A DNA stretch of 64,000 nucleotides from Phaeosaccion multiseriatum (taxonomy: Eukaryota; Ochrophyta, other classes), in contig OZ218962.1 in assembly GCA_965112735.1 (NCBI GenBank), positions 1,860,001 through 1,924,000 of the forward strand, given 5' to 3'. Positions within the stretch are counted from its first letter, which is position 1. The number at the start of each line of letters is the position of its first letter. Of the stretch, positions 48,989 to 60,884 are shown in pieces. A program made the position numbers and the translations under genes. Under the pieces are notes generated by a model. That model saw only the letters and a list, made by a program, of their open reading frames with translations. It was not told where the DNA came from and made no database searches.

Positions 48989-51825
48989 ATGAAGTGGCCC
49001 CCCTACCTGCCCACCCACTTAGAACTCGCCATCTTCTCCCACCTCCTTCCAGAGGACCTCGGTCGACTCAGCAAGGTCAGTGCAAGAAAAGAGAGGAAAA
49101 AGGGGAGAAAGGGAGAAGTGGATTACAACAGAGTGTTTATAATCTCTTTCATCGCCCTCTTCCTCACAGGTTCGAAAAAGTTGGGAGACCACGGAGAGCG
49201 ATGAAGTGTGGGGCCCTTTTCTCTGCACGACGTGGGGAGTCGCGGAATCCGAGGTGCGGCAGCAGTACCAAAGGGAGTAGGGGAGGGAGTGGAGGAGGAG
49301 CGTGGTCCCCTCCGAGCTGGATGTTTACGTTTTTCCCCCTTCCCAAGTGGGACGGTCTACAATTAACTCCTCCTCCTCCTCCTCCTCCTCCTCCTCCTCC
49401 TCCTCCTCCTCCTCCTCCTCCTCCTCCTCCTCCTCCTCCTCCTCCCTATTCCTCCTCCTCCTCCTCCTCCTCCTCCTCCTCCTCCCTATTCCTCCTCCTC
49501 CTCCTCCCCCTCCTCCTCCTCCTCCTCCTCCTTCTCCTCGTCCTCCTCCTCCTCCTCCTCCTCTTCCTCCTCCTCCTCCTCCTCCTCCTCCTCTCCTCCT
49601 CCTCCTCCCCCTCCTCCTCCTCCTCCCTCCTCCTCCTCCTCCTACTACTACTATTCGTTCTGCTGCTCCTACTTCTTCTACTACTACTACTGCTACTACT
49701 ACTGCTGCTACTACTACTATTACTACTACTACAACTACGACTACTCCTGGTACTCGCAGGGGGGCGCCATGACCGACTGGCGGGGCGAGACGCTACACCC
49801 CCCCTTGAAACAGGCGTGGCTGGGCTGGCAGAAGCAGTTCAGTGGCTATCCCGGTGAGTGGCGCGTGCAATCGACTGACAGACAGACAGACTGACTGATA
49901 GACAGGCAAACAAACACCGGCCCGACCGATGGAAGAGGGGGTGGGCGCCGCGATAGGGCGGGGAATGATCGTGGTTGGAGCTCCACCCTTGAGATGGAGG
50001 AGTCTCCAACCCCCCCCCAACCCTCCTCCTCTTCTCAATCCCAACAACGAACCCAGCGATCCCAGCTCTGACTATGGTGGCCTCGCCCCTCCCTCTCTCT
50101 CTCTCTCTCTCCCTCCCTCCCTCCCTCCCTCCCTCCCTCCCTCCCTCACCCCCCTCCCCTCTCTCGTTTGGACGGTGTGGATGGACAGCACCTCTAGTGA
50201 AGCGTGCGCACGTCTTTTGGCTCACCCTCAAGGCCTTCCTGCGAGACACCGCCCCGCACATCCTGCCGACCCTCCTCCCGGGTGTGCAGGACTCAGTTCT
50301 AGACATGTGCGTGCGTTGCAGTCGTCAGTTTGCTTTCTATCTTGACCCTACCCCATCCAGCCATGATCATCGCGACCCCTATAACCCGGGTGGGTGGTAT
50401 GAACTATGACCCCAGGAGGTTGTACGTACATACGTACGTACCTACGTACCCTACCCCCTGTCCGACCCCGTGTACTGAGACGTGCGTTCTGTGGCGGCCT
50501 CACTTCACAGGGCCGAGGGATCGCTGGGCTTCGAACTGTCACCCGTGGTGCGTCTGCTCTACCGCTTCCACAACGGCCAAAGCTTCGGCGCAGGCAAGCC
50601 AGAGCACGGTATCTTCGGAGGCTATGGGTGAGTAGTGAGCAGTCAGGAGTGTGTGAGACTAGGGTGGAAGAAAGGAGGCCGGGGAGGAGGGGGGGAGGGG
50701 GTGTACCGCACAGAGAGGCAAAGGAGGCAGAGAGTGAAGGACGAGAGATGGAAGAGAGAGAGAGAAGGACAGGGAGGAAGAGAGGCAAGGCGGGGGGATA
50801 GGGCAGTGGCAGCGATAATCGGTGGAGGAGGAGGAGGAGAGAGGAGGAGGAGCAAGTGCGGAGAAGCAGCACAGGTCAGAGATAGGGCACTTCCTGCCCA
50901 CACGCGCAGCGCAGGGAGGAGTATGCAGGAAGGTTTCTATCCTTGCTGTGTTGTTCAAGCCTCTTTTGAGCCGCTCTTAACCTTGCCTTCCCCGACTCCT
51001 CCTTCTCCTCTCTCTCTCTCTCTCTTCCCTCTCTCTGCCTCCTCCTTGCCGCTTCTCTCCTCCCAACCCCACTCCTACTCTCTCTTGTCTTGTTCTCTCC
51101 CAACTCAGCTTTTATGACTTCGTACGTGTGGGGTACTTCCTGCCCCTCGCCTCTGCTGTTGGAGTGTCCATGCGTTATCTCAGCGATATCCTTCAAGACT
51201 CTGGTGAGTGCCACGTGTCAGATCAGGAATCAGGCTTCCTCAGTGCCAGGTGTCAGGTGTTATCGCCTGGTCAGTGGCCGCCTCCGCCTCGGTCCTGTGC
51301 AGATTGTATCAAAAAGGCTCTCAACTCAGTGCGTCGTACACTGTATCAATTTCTCCAACATACCCCCACCGCTTCCGCAGGGGCTTCAACCGTTCTCAGT
51401 TCCTCTCCGTCCCCTCACGCACTCTTCTCTCTCACAAACACACACTCAGTCGCTCCCTCCCTCCCTCTTTCACTCCCTCACTCCCTCACTCACTCTCCCC
51501 CTCTCTCACTCCACTCACCGACTCTACTCAACTCACCCACTCCACTCACCCCCACTCCCTCCCTTCCTCCCTCCCTCCCTCCCTCCCTCCCTCCACCCCA
51601 GAGACCAAGGCCGTGCTGCTTGTGGGCAGCATCGACCGCCGCATGGCTTGCGACACCGGCAGAGGCATATGGGTCAAGTGCTCGGGCGGGGAGGATGTGG
51701 GTCGTCTTGGGGGGGCGGAGGAGTGGGAGTCTGCCATAAGGAACGACAACAATGACAACAATGGTGACGACGGGGACAACGACGACGCCGTTGCTGCTGC
51801 TGGGCCCGCCGTGGCTGTATCACCA

Positions 51826-51862
<37 letters not shown>

Positions 51863-53159
51863 GTGGTAGTGCTGCTGTCGCGTCTGGTGCGGAGGAGGAG
51901 CAGCAGCATGAGCAAGAGGGAGGAGGAGTCGGTGACATGGTCAACAACGACGATCCCAGCCCTTTGTTGCAGTACTTGGAGGAGTGGGTGCGGCGGCTCA
52001 CCTCGGGTATGTACCTGTACCGCCCCTTGTGGGAGGACACGAGCGGCCTCTGCATGTATCCACAGGGGTTGGGGCAGGGCATGTTCGAGCGCTCTACCCG
52101 GGGGGTGCGCATACGGGTTTCCACGCTGTGGTGTGCCATGTAAGTACGAATTATTTTCACGTACATGAGAGAGAGGTGGGATGGGGTGAGGTGTCAAGGT
52201 CGATGCATGGAAGAAGTGGGTGGGTTGGTTGATGGGCGGAGTGGGGTGAGTTGGGTTGGTGTGGTGTGTGGTGAAGTATGAATGAAGGCTGTTGTGTGTC
52301 TCCTCTCTCTTCTTCCATCCAATTGACCTGGTGGGGGTGTGTGGTGAAGTATGAATGAAGGCTGTTGTGTGTCTCCTCTCTCTTCTTCCATCCAATTGAC
52401 CTGCGACAGGTGGGGGTGTGCGCTCGCTCGCTCTCTATCCTACTCTGTACACCCGCTGCACACTCTCACTCCCACCATCGCCCCATCCACTGCCATCCAC
52501 TCCCCCATCCACTCCCCCATCCACTGCCCCATCCACTGCCATCCCCTCCAGGCTTGCGGCCGAGGAGAAGATGTGGGCCTACCGCGTGAGCATGCGGCTG
52601 ATGCGAGACGACCCCACGTACGATGGACTCCAAAGCGTGTCCCTCCTCAGCAGGTCAGGTTCAGTTCAGTTTCATTACAATTGCTCTTTTGGTTTGATGG
52701 TCATGCATGTGGTAACGATACGATGCGTAGATGCGTATGTGAAATCTGTCTTACCGACCCACAGTGCACGCACTTACGCACTCAACTGAATTCAGCTCTG
52801 CCGTGCCTTCGACACTCTCTCTCTCTCCTTCTCCCCCCCCCCCCCTCCCCCCTCTGCTCTTCTCTCTGACTCCTTCTGCGGGCCCCCACTCAACTCTCTG
52901 ACCTGACACCAGGTACTGGAGAATCACAGATGGTAGCGGCCGTCACTCGGAGGTGGAGGGCAGGGGCGTGATTGGCAAGTACCCCACGCTCACACCGAAC
53001 GATGCGGAGGATTTTTGCTACCGGAGCTGCACTACTCTCGACGTTGCCCCGGGAAGTATGGGGGGGCACTTTGTGTTCCGTTTGGCAGGGGGGGGCACGT
53101 TTCAGGCCATCGTGCCTGAGTTTACCTTGAAGCTCCCTCGCTTTGATTTCGCCTGGTAG
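48989..53159 (+). CDS. FBXO3: F-box protein with SMI1/KNR4-like and ApaG domains (FBXO3/SKIP16-like)
   Basis: Exons: 48989-49075, 49170-49253, 49760-49853, 50198-50306, 50511-50627, 51109-51203, 51602-52139, 52552-52653, 52913-53159, all in phase, 490 residues. The F-box is at the N-terminus (LPTHLELAIFSHLLPEDLGR, VRKSWETT). A SMI1/KNR4-like middle includes VVRLLYRFHNGQ and FYDFVRVGYFLP. The ApaG domain at the C-terminus has GVRIRVSTLW, RYWRITDGSG, VIGKYPTLTP and FQAIVPEF, and ends PRFDFAW. By family it is a substrate receptor of SCF ubiquitin ligases. Exon 7 carries a motif copy read as AVSPTA followed by a ten-Ala CTG run. The intron at 49254-49759 is mostly (TCC)n/(TAC)n. Confidence 0.9.
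49364..49750 (+). repeat. (TCC)n then (TAC)n array in an FBXO3-like intron
   Basis: TCC trimers to about 49640, then TAC/TGC trimers up to the acceptor at 49759. It is open in frame but not needed for phase. Confidence 0.93.
52264..52403 (+). repeat. Direct duplication of about 67 bp in an FBXO3-like intron
   Basis: Two near-identical copies containing GTGAAGTATGAATGAAGGCT and CCATCCAATTGACCTG, about 74 bases apart. Confidence 0.93.
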
Positions 53160-53862
53160 GGTACGTGCGTGCGTGGGTGGGTGGATGGGTAGATGGGTGG
53201 GTAGGTGGGTAGGTGGGTGGGTTGTTTCGGTATCCTAGGTATGGGTATTGGATGAAGAGAAGAGAATGAGTTGAGTGAAGGAGTGCAGCTATAGCAACTC
53301 CTCAATAGACATTCCGAGTGTAGTCGCCGATGACAGACAGTATGTCAGGTAGGTGTATAAGTAGTGATCGGCAGGCAGGTGTAGGAGTGAGCCTCTCCGG
53401 GTGTTGCGCTCCTGGGCTGTGCTGAGAGAGAAGGGAGTCTCCTTTTGTTCAATTCAAGAGTTTATTTATTTACAAGTTGAAGTGTTCAAGCTGCCCTCCA
53501 CCAGGAACTAGCAGCAGCAGCAGAAGAATCTTCCGTCTGCTCCTCCCAATGTGCGCGGCTCGTCGTTCGTCGATTCCCCCTTCTTCAGAGGGCCTCCCGC
53601 TCCTCCCAGTGCTGAGACCCACTGCAAAATTGCCACACACTTCACACTTCCATACCCCCCCCCCTACCTCCCCCCAAAATTGTCGTTCCTTGTTATCAAA
53701 ATTGTCCTACTGTACCTACTCCCCACAAAATTGTGCTTCGCCCCCTTCGCCCCCCAAAATTGTTCCCACCGACTTCTCTCTCGTCCTGTCCGTGGTGCCT
53801 GCTTCCCCTCACGCGACAGACCGTCCAATCACTTCCTCTCTCTCTCTCTCTCTCGCTCTCTC
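53160..53862. other. Convergent spacer after the FBXO3-like gene
   Basis: GGTG-rich tract right after the stop, A/T-rich TTTATTTATTTAC at 53461, then CCCCCAAAATTG words repeated at 53673, 53723 and 53752. No gene seen. Confidence 0.6.
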
Positions 53863-54564
53863 TCAAGCCATGAGCTGCAGTGCAGAGAGCCCATTGTAGA
53901 AGCTAAGCCCCCCCAAGGCAGAGATGAGCGTGAAGCACACGGCGAACTTGGTGGCCAGCTTGGTCTCCTCGGAGGCAACGCCCAGCTTGCCGAACAGCAC
54001 CGAAGATAAGCCCACAGCACTCGCGATGCCCGCACTGAGCCGAGGTGTTACCACCACATGCGCCCCAGGGACAGCGGTAGCGGCGGTGAGGCTGAGCATG
54101 GCCAGAAAGACGGGAATGAAGCCGGCGCTGCCCTTGACGCAGCCACCAATCGTTTGCGCTGCGGCCGTGCTGGAGCGACTGATGGTGCGCTTAAGTGGCG
54201 CTTTCCGGGCGAGGAGCTCCGCAAAGTTCAGCACGCGGTAGAGGGCCTGCTTAGTTTTGGCGCTTGCCCAATCACCCCCGCTTAGAGCGTAGAGTTGCCG
54301 CCGCTCGTCTTGCAGGGTAGACAGCGCTGCTGCCGTCGCCTTGACGGAGTGTGCGGGGCCGAGAGAAAACACCATGGAAGGTGGTAAGGCTCGCCGAGCC
54401 CTGCCTGCTGCTAAGTCACCTGAACACATCTGAGCTCCCAACACCCTGCCGCCGAATCCACCAGCAGGCACGAAGGCGGTGGTGGTCCGCAGGCAAAGCA
54501 GCACCATGGTCCCCACAAGGAGGAGGGCCCTCATCACCGGTGGGCATGTGCTCATCATCACCAC
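53863..54564 (-). CDS. Predicted plastid-targeted membrane protein of unknown function
   Basis: Single-exon ORF of 233 residues. I do not recognise the family. A hydrophobic signal peptide (MRALLLVGTMVLLCL) is followed by TTTAFVPAGG; the AFVP element is the classic cleavage site of bipartite presequences in algae with secondary red plastids. The next 40 residues are basic and Ser/Ala-rich, as in a transit peptide. After a polar region come about three hydrophobic segments (GFIPVFLAMLSLTAATAV, AGIASAVGLSSVLFG, FAVCFTLISALGGLSF), so a plastid membrane location is inferred. Several Met codons (positions 1, 3, 4, 11) could start it; the signal peptide favours Met 11. Confidence 0.75.
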   Translation of the reverse strand: MVMMSTCPPVMRALLLVGTMVLLCLRTTTAFVPAGGFGGRVLGAQMCSGDLAAGRARRALPPSMVFSLGPAHSVKATAAALSTLQDERRQLYALSGGDWASAKTKQALYRVLNFAELLARKAPLKRTISRSSTAAAQTIGGCVKGSAGFIPVFLAMLSLTAATAVPGAHVVVTPRLSAGIASAVGLSSVLFGKLGVASEETKLATKFAVCFTLISALGGLSFYNGLSALQLMA

Positions 54565-55541
54565 AATGTGCGTATATTCTGCTTCTTCTGCTGCTCCCTG
54601 CTCTTGCTGAGCGCTGGCAGTGGTTGCTGAGTTCTCAAGTAAGGGTTGTTGATTGCTTGTTTCGTGCTGCTAATAATCTCCTTTTGGTCCTTGTTTGTGT
54701 ATGGTCCTTGTGCTTTCCTTTGTACAAGTTCTAAGAGCGCTCTGTGCTTTCCATTGGTAAATAACAGTCCTTCTACTCTTCCTTACCTGCTCACACTCTC
54801 ACTGTTCTTGACACACACGTTTGTTCGGCTGTGATGCACCCCGTTCAGACCCCAGATCGACCCACCCGCCAAAAAAAACGTGGTGAGAGTCCCCAAAAGT
54901 GTAACCACCTCACACACACGCGCCCACCTCTCAGACGGCAGTAAACTCCTCCGCGCCAACTGACGCGTCCCTCACCTTCTCCGGAGTCCGTGCGAGGCTG
55001 AGAAGAGTGTGTGGATGTGTGGAAAAAAAAAGAAATGCGCGCCCCTCGCTCATCCCCTCATTTGGCAGCGTCCTGCCTAGCTACACATGATCCATTCTCG
55101 CCCTGCCTCCTCTCTCCTCTGGCAAGCAGGGCTACACACACAAATCCATGCAAACCAAGCACCTCCCACCTGGGCTTCGGCTTGAGCACTTCTCTCAAAG
55201 CTCAGAACACTCTTGTTTGCGTCTGCTGTGGTGTGTGCTCCGATCACTCCGACGCTCCGACGTCGACACTGGACACCACCAGGGGACCAGGGGGGGATTC
55301 CTCGCTCATGCTTCCTTCCAATACCGAACCGACTAAACAACTCACGCACACACCCACTCACTCACCCACGCATCATGCATTCATACATCACTCTCTCGCT
55401 TTCGCAGAGCACACTTGCTTGCAGCGGGGGGGGGTTACAGAGTAAAAGCCAAGGGAGAGAAAGAAACGGGTGCCATTAAGGAAGGAGAGGAAGAGGCGGG
55501 AGAAGCGGGACAGCGAAGAAAGACTGGCCAAGGAAGACAAG
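54565..55541. other. Spacer between the plastid protein gene and the 5S gene
   Basis: Presumed promoter of the leftward gene. No gene, RNA or strong repeat recognised. Confidence 0.6.
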
Positions 55542-55549
55542 CAAAAAAA
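55542..55549 (-). terminator. Pol III T-run terminator of the 5S rRNA gene
   Basis: Seven consecutive T on the minus strand directly after helix I of the 5S rRNA. Confidence 0.75.
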
Positions 55550-55666
55550 CAGACAGCACCGACGATTCCCACGTGGTCCCCCACCGTAGTACTTAATCGG
55601 CTCGACATCGCTTGACTTCCGAGATCGGACGGGTTCGGGTATTCTCGATGTGATATGGCCGTCCGT
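55549..55666 (-). rRNA. 5S ribosomal RNA
   Basis: A 118-nt minus-strand match to the eukaryotic 5S pattern. The 5' end ACGGACGGCCATA, internal box CCGATCTCGGAAG and 3' part AAGTACTACGGTGGGGGACC, then GGGAATC, are all in order. The first nine bases (ACGGACGGC) pair fully with the last nine (GCTGTCTGT), allowing G-U pairs, which fixes both ends. A run of seven T follows at once (55543-55549 on the plus strand as A), a standard Pol III terminator. It stands alone between protein genes; no 18S, 5.8S or 28S sequence was seen. Confidence 0.95.
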
Positions 55667-57511
55667 GAATGTCAATGTCATCAGACAGTGTCTATACACA
55701 AGAGATGATGTCAAACAATGGGCTCCCCCCCCCCCCCCTACGTACTTCTCTTGTCGTATCGTGCCTTTGAAAAGCAGTTGGCCTCGCAGTACATGCTGAA
55801 GGTGAATACCCGAAGGTCTTGCCCGAACAGCACGGCGTTGCCATGATGATGTATATTGGTCGGTCGATCTGATGGTCGGTCGGTGCCAAGTGTGCGCGAC
55901 AAGGTTGCCCAGCAAGCAAGGGTAAAAGGTCACTACACCCAACTCAAAGAGGGTGGCATTAGCATCGCCTCCTGCACCATTGAAGCAAGGGAGTATCGAG
56001 GCAGCTTGGCTGCTTCCACACAAAGTACCGCACCCCACGGACGAGCAAAAGGAGAAGGAGGAATGTGGGAAGGAGACGGAGGAGGAGGATGATGAGCAGG
56101 ATAAGGAGGAAAGGAGGAGGAGGAGGCTAGAGAAGGAGAAGAAGGGAGGATTGACGAAGCCAGGCAGAGACAAGCTAGAGGAGCGTCCTGGGGTAGTAGA
56201 GGTGCGTGGGGAAGGCCTCCCGCTCCAGGGTGTGTCTTCCTCTCTTCGGCTTACCCTTGCCCGTGCCCTCGCCTCCCCGTCCGGCCTGCTCCCCCTCTCG
56301 ATTGCGGAAGGTCGCCTGGCTGGCTGCATCGCGGCTTCTCCAGTGGCTGCTGCCTGCCAGGATGGCTCAGGGACAGGAGTGGTTGCACGAGAGAGTACGA
56401 AGCGAAGAGAGAGAGAGAGAGAGAGAGAGGTGCAATAGTCGGGTATAGGAGGAGGTATACTCATGTGAGAGGGAAATATGGGAAGGGGGGCTTCGCTCAG
56501 CCAGCTCCGGCCGGCCGTGGCTGCTCAAGGTGCGTGTTGGCAAAATCCTGCTGCGCTCTGCCTGTCATAGCACGTGTTACCAACAATGCGAGCTTCCTCT
56601 CTTCTTTCCGGAGCGAAGTGCCGGGTGCCTTCGCCTCCTCACGATCTTGGCAAGGATGATTGAACAAAAGAAGAGTCTCACCTTTGCTTTGCGCCTTGCT
56701 TTTGCGCCTTTGCGTCCTCTTCCTCCTCCTCTTCCTCCTCCTCCTCCTGCTGCTGCCGCTGCTGCTGGTACGGCTACTGCACTTGTTGCTCCCTGGATTC
56801 TTGCTGTTCTGGTTATATGTCGCCGCGTCCCATATGTCTCTATTTGAATCTATCCATCGCCCAGTCTTTCTTGTCCAACAAGCAAGGAGAGCGAGAGGAA
56901 GAAGAGAAAATTTTTGAAAACAAGGAGACTTTGAGATCTTAGCGCTACTTCTCTATGCCATTCCTAGTCTCTCCCTTCTAGTTTTGTCTCAGGTGTTCTC
57001 AGCTCTCACTGTCTCCTCCCTCGTCCCCCCGTTGAAGAAGGCCCGCCCACAATCCCGCCAAAGCAAGATCCAACGTTTCACCGCCCAAAACTCTCGCCAC
57101 ACAGCTCTTTCGCGACCGCTTTCAGCAACTCTTCATCGATTAGACTATATAGGCCGTAACATCCCCGAAGATCTTCGTCAATAGCGCCTTATAAGTAGCG
57201 TTCACGCGCCCGGGCAAGCGCGCCGTCCGGCGGATTTTTTTTCAATAACAATTCCAATTTCCCAAAATCAACATACAGGAAACAAGACTCCCCCACCCAC
57301 TGACTCCCCCTCTCTTGATCCCTCCCTCGCTGGGACTGAGGCTCGCAGGTGTACTCACCATTGAAGGAGGACTTCTTCTTCGCAGCTGTAAGCTCTGACC
57401 ACCTGTTTCTACCGCTTTGTCCACTTCTTCTTCGAACATCTCTCCCCTCATCTTCCTCCGTCACTCGCCGTTCCGTGCCCCAAGGCAATTTGCCTGAGGG
57501 GTGGCGCAGCC
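55667..57511. other. Spacer between the 5S gene and the JmjC gene
   Basis: ORFs here on both strands are arginine/glutamate or serine-rich and show no family resemblance or splice support. I see no gene I can defend. Confidence 0.55.
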
Positions 57512-60157
57512 ATGGCAATGAATCTCGTAGCAATGCTTCTAATCGTAGTCGCAGTGGCGTCTATCGCGCTGCTGCTGGTGAGCGGCTTTGGGCTTTCTTC
57601 ATCGAGCGACGGATACGATTCACAGCCCACGTTTTCAACACCGGCAGCAGCAGCAGCAGCAGCAGCAATGGTAGGAGTACATGTGGAACTTCCTCCAGAC
57701 GCAAGCGCCGAAGTAGTGCAGACTTTCACGCGCCTCAGCTCCCGCAGCAAGGATCCGGACGCCCAGGCGCTGCTGGGGGGAGGCGCTGACCCGGAGCTTG
57801 TCCACCCGCAGTCGGCCCTCCCTCAGTTCTTCACCATGTCCGCGACAGAGGAGCTGAGGAGCCTTGGCTCGGAAGGCTGTCCGTCGGTAAGTGCCAGGTA
57901 CACGTCGTGTTGAGGTTCCAGGTCCCGTGGTGGGAGTTGGCGGCGGGAGCGGGGTGCAGGAGGCCTTCCCAGAGAGAGGGATTCCTTTTTGCCTCTTCCC
58001 TTCCCTCCTTCTTCACTTCTGCCCCCCCACACAGTGCCTGTCAACCTGCTGTCTCCCCGCAACTTGGTCCTGACTAAATCTTTGGATCCCTTCCCTCCTC
58101 GCTTCGTGCTTGCCTCTGTTCAGAACTATCCCCCCTTCACAGCTCTTGGGCCTTTGATGTACACATGGAGCCCCAACGACCCAGAGGGAGCAGGCTGGGG
58201 CAACCACGGTCGAAACAGAGACGTCGAACCCTTCCCAGAGCTGTTGAGGGTGTTTGACTGGCGAGACAGGCACCAAAGGGACCTGGCGGAGAGATACAGG
58301 TGAGTAGAGAGGAGGAGGCCAACAGATGGCGCACCCAGATATTGGAAAAGAAGCCTTTAAAGCTTGGGTTCCGGCTAGCAACTCTCTCCCTCTTCTTCTC
58401 CCTGACTCCCTCCCTCCCTGCATCTTTCTCGCTCTACCTCTCCCCCACTCCGTCTCTCCCTCTCTCTCTCGCTCTCGCTCTGTCTCTCTCTCCCTCACTC
58501 ACTCATTCACTCACTCACTCTCTCGCTCTGTCTCTCTCTCCCTCACTCTCTCTCTCCCATTCTCTCGCTCTGTCTCTCTCTCTCTCACTCATTCACTCAC
58601 TCACTCTCTCTCTCTGCTCGTGCTGCCCAGGAACTGCGAGCTTCCCTTCAAGATCGACCACGCCGAGGAGATTCAAAGCGTTGTAGACAAGTGGGACGAC
58701 AAGTATCTCTCTGACGGTGAGTGAGTGAGTGAGTGGGTTTTGTGTATGGGTGGGTGAGTGAGTGAGTGAGTGAGTGGATTTGTCAGTAACTGAGTGAATG
58801 ATTGGGGGAGTGAGTGAGTGAGTGAATGAGTGAGGGAGGAAGTCAGTGAGTGAGTGGGTGAGTGAGTGAGTGACTGACTGACTGACTGAGTGACTGAGTG
58901 AGTGAGTTAGTGATTGAGTGAGTGAGTGTATGAGTGAGTGGATCATTCAGTAAGTGAGTTGATTCAGTGAGAGGAAGTGAGGGAGTGAGTGAGTCAGTGA
59001 GAAGGCGAATGAGTGAGTGACTGAGAGAGTGAGTGACTGAGTGAGTGAGTTGAGTCAGTGAGTGAGGGAGGGGGGGAGGGAGGAAGTGAGTGAGTCAGTG
59101 AGTGAGGGAGGGAGGGAGGAAGTGAGTGAGTGAGGGAGGGAGGAAGTGTGTGAGTCAGTGAGTGAGAGGATTTGTCAGTAAGTGAGTGAGGGAGTGGAGT
59201 CAGTGAGGGAGGAACTGAGTGAGGGACAGAGTGAGGAGTGAGTGAGTGATTGGAGTGCGTGAGTGAGTGAGTGGGTGAGTGAGTGAGTCAGTGAATCAGT
59301 GAGTCAGTGAGTCAGTGAGTCAGTGAGGGAATGGGTGAGTGAGTGAGTGGGTGAGTGAGTCAGTGAGTGAGTGAGTCAGGGAGGGAATGGGTTAGTGAGT
59401 GAGTGGGTGAGTGAGTAATTGAGCGCGTTGTGCCAACCCGACTGACTTTTTCGCTCCATGCACGCACCGTCGGCTGTCATCCCCTCTCCCTCAGCCTTCC
59501 ACCCCGACAAGGGGCGCCATAGCTTCGCCGTCAAGTACTCAAAAAACAACAAGTTTCTCTTTTACAAGGCAAGTCAGTCAGCAGAAGTCAACAGAACTCA
59601 TACTAAGTCAGCAAATAAGTCAGTGTCCAAGTGGGATATTGGGTTTGATTAGGATGGGCAATGTGTGCTGCCCAAGGTGCAGGATGAGGTTATGTGTTCC
59701 CTGGGTCTAGGCCTTTACTTCCCTCCCTCCCTCCCTCTATCCCTCCCTCGCTCCCTCCCTCTCTCCCTTCCTCCCTCCCTCCCTCCCTCCCTCCCTCCGT
59801 CCCTCCCTCCCTCCCTCGCTCCCTCCCTCGCTCCCTCCCTCTCTCCCTCCCTCTCTCCCTCCCTCCCTCCCTCCCTCCCTCCCTCCCTTCCTTCCTCCCC
59901 CCCTCCTTCTCTCCCTCCCTCGCTCCCTCCCTCCCTTCCTTCCTCCCCCCCTCCTTCTCTCCCCGTATGCACTAATCTCCCTCCCTCTCGCGCCTTCTTT
60001 CCCCCTGAAAGATGTCGGGCAAAGTCGTCCCCCGGGGATGGGAGTCTCCCACAAAGTTCGTGGATGACGTCAGCTTCGACAGTTGGCAGTAAGTGTGTGT
60101 GTTCACTTCTACCACTACCGCTCTACTCCTGCTCCTCTTCCTCCTCTGCTGCTGCTG

Positions 60158-60206
<49 letters not shown>

Positions 60207-60830
60207 TCCTCCTCTTCGTCCTCCTCTCCCTCCTCCCTACCACCACACCTCCCTGCCACAGAGCTTTAGCAAAGGTGGCCGACAGCGGCAAGCTCGAAGC
60301 CGAGTACCCTCACTACTACCTCACCGCCTCCTGCCCGGCCAAGATGCGCACCCCGATCAGCCCGTCCATGAGCACCGACACAACGGGAAGCTTCATCGCT
60401 GACGACCTGCCCTTCCTCTCCACCAAGACGGTACGTACCTACTTACGTACCTTCTCACGTACCACTTACATACCACTTAAGTAGTACTACCCCGAAGAGC
60501 AAGGGCAAGGGCATCCAGTCAGTCCATCGTCCGTCACCGTCTGTGCCTCGTCACCTGTGCCTCCCTCCCTCAACCCCCTCCCCCTCCCCCCTCCCCCTCC
60601 CATCACCACCCGCAGGACAACTTCTGGATCTCCAATGCCCGGCGCCAGAAGGGCATTCAGTGTCGCTTTGGTATGCGCGGTGTGGTTGCAGAGTCGCACT
60701 ACGACAGCGGTCGTAACTTTGTGGTCATGCTCCGCGGGAGTAAGCGTTACGTGCTCAACCCGCCGTCGGAGTGCCCTGTGCTTGGCGTCATTGGCAAGAA
60801 GGAACATCCTTCCTACAGACACAGTGAGGT

Positions 60831-60884
<54 letters not shown>

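Noticed and set aside
55388-56464. 358-codon minus-strand ORF
   Set aside because: It runs straight through the 5S rRNA and homopolymer tracts, with no family resemblance.
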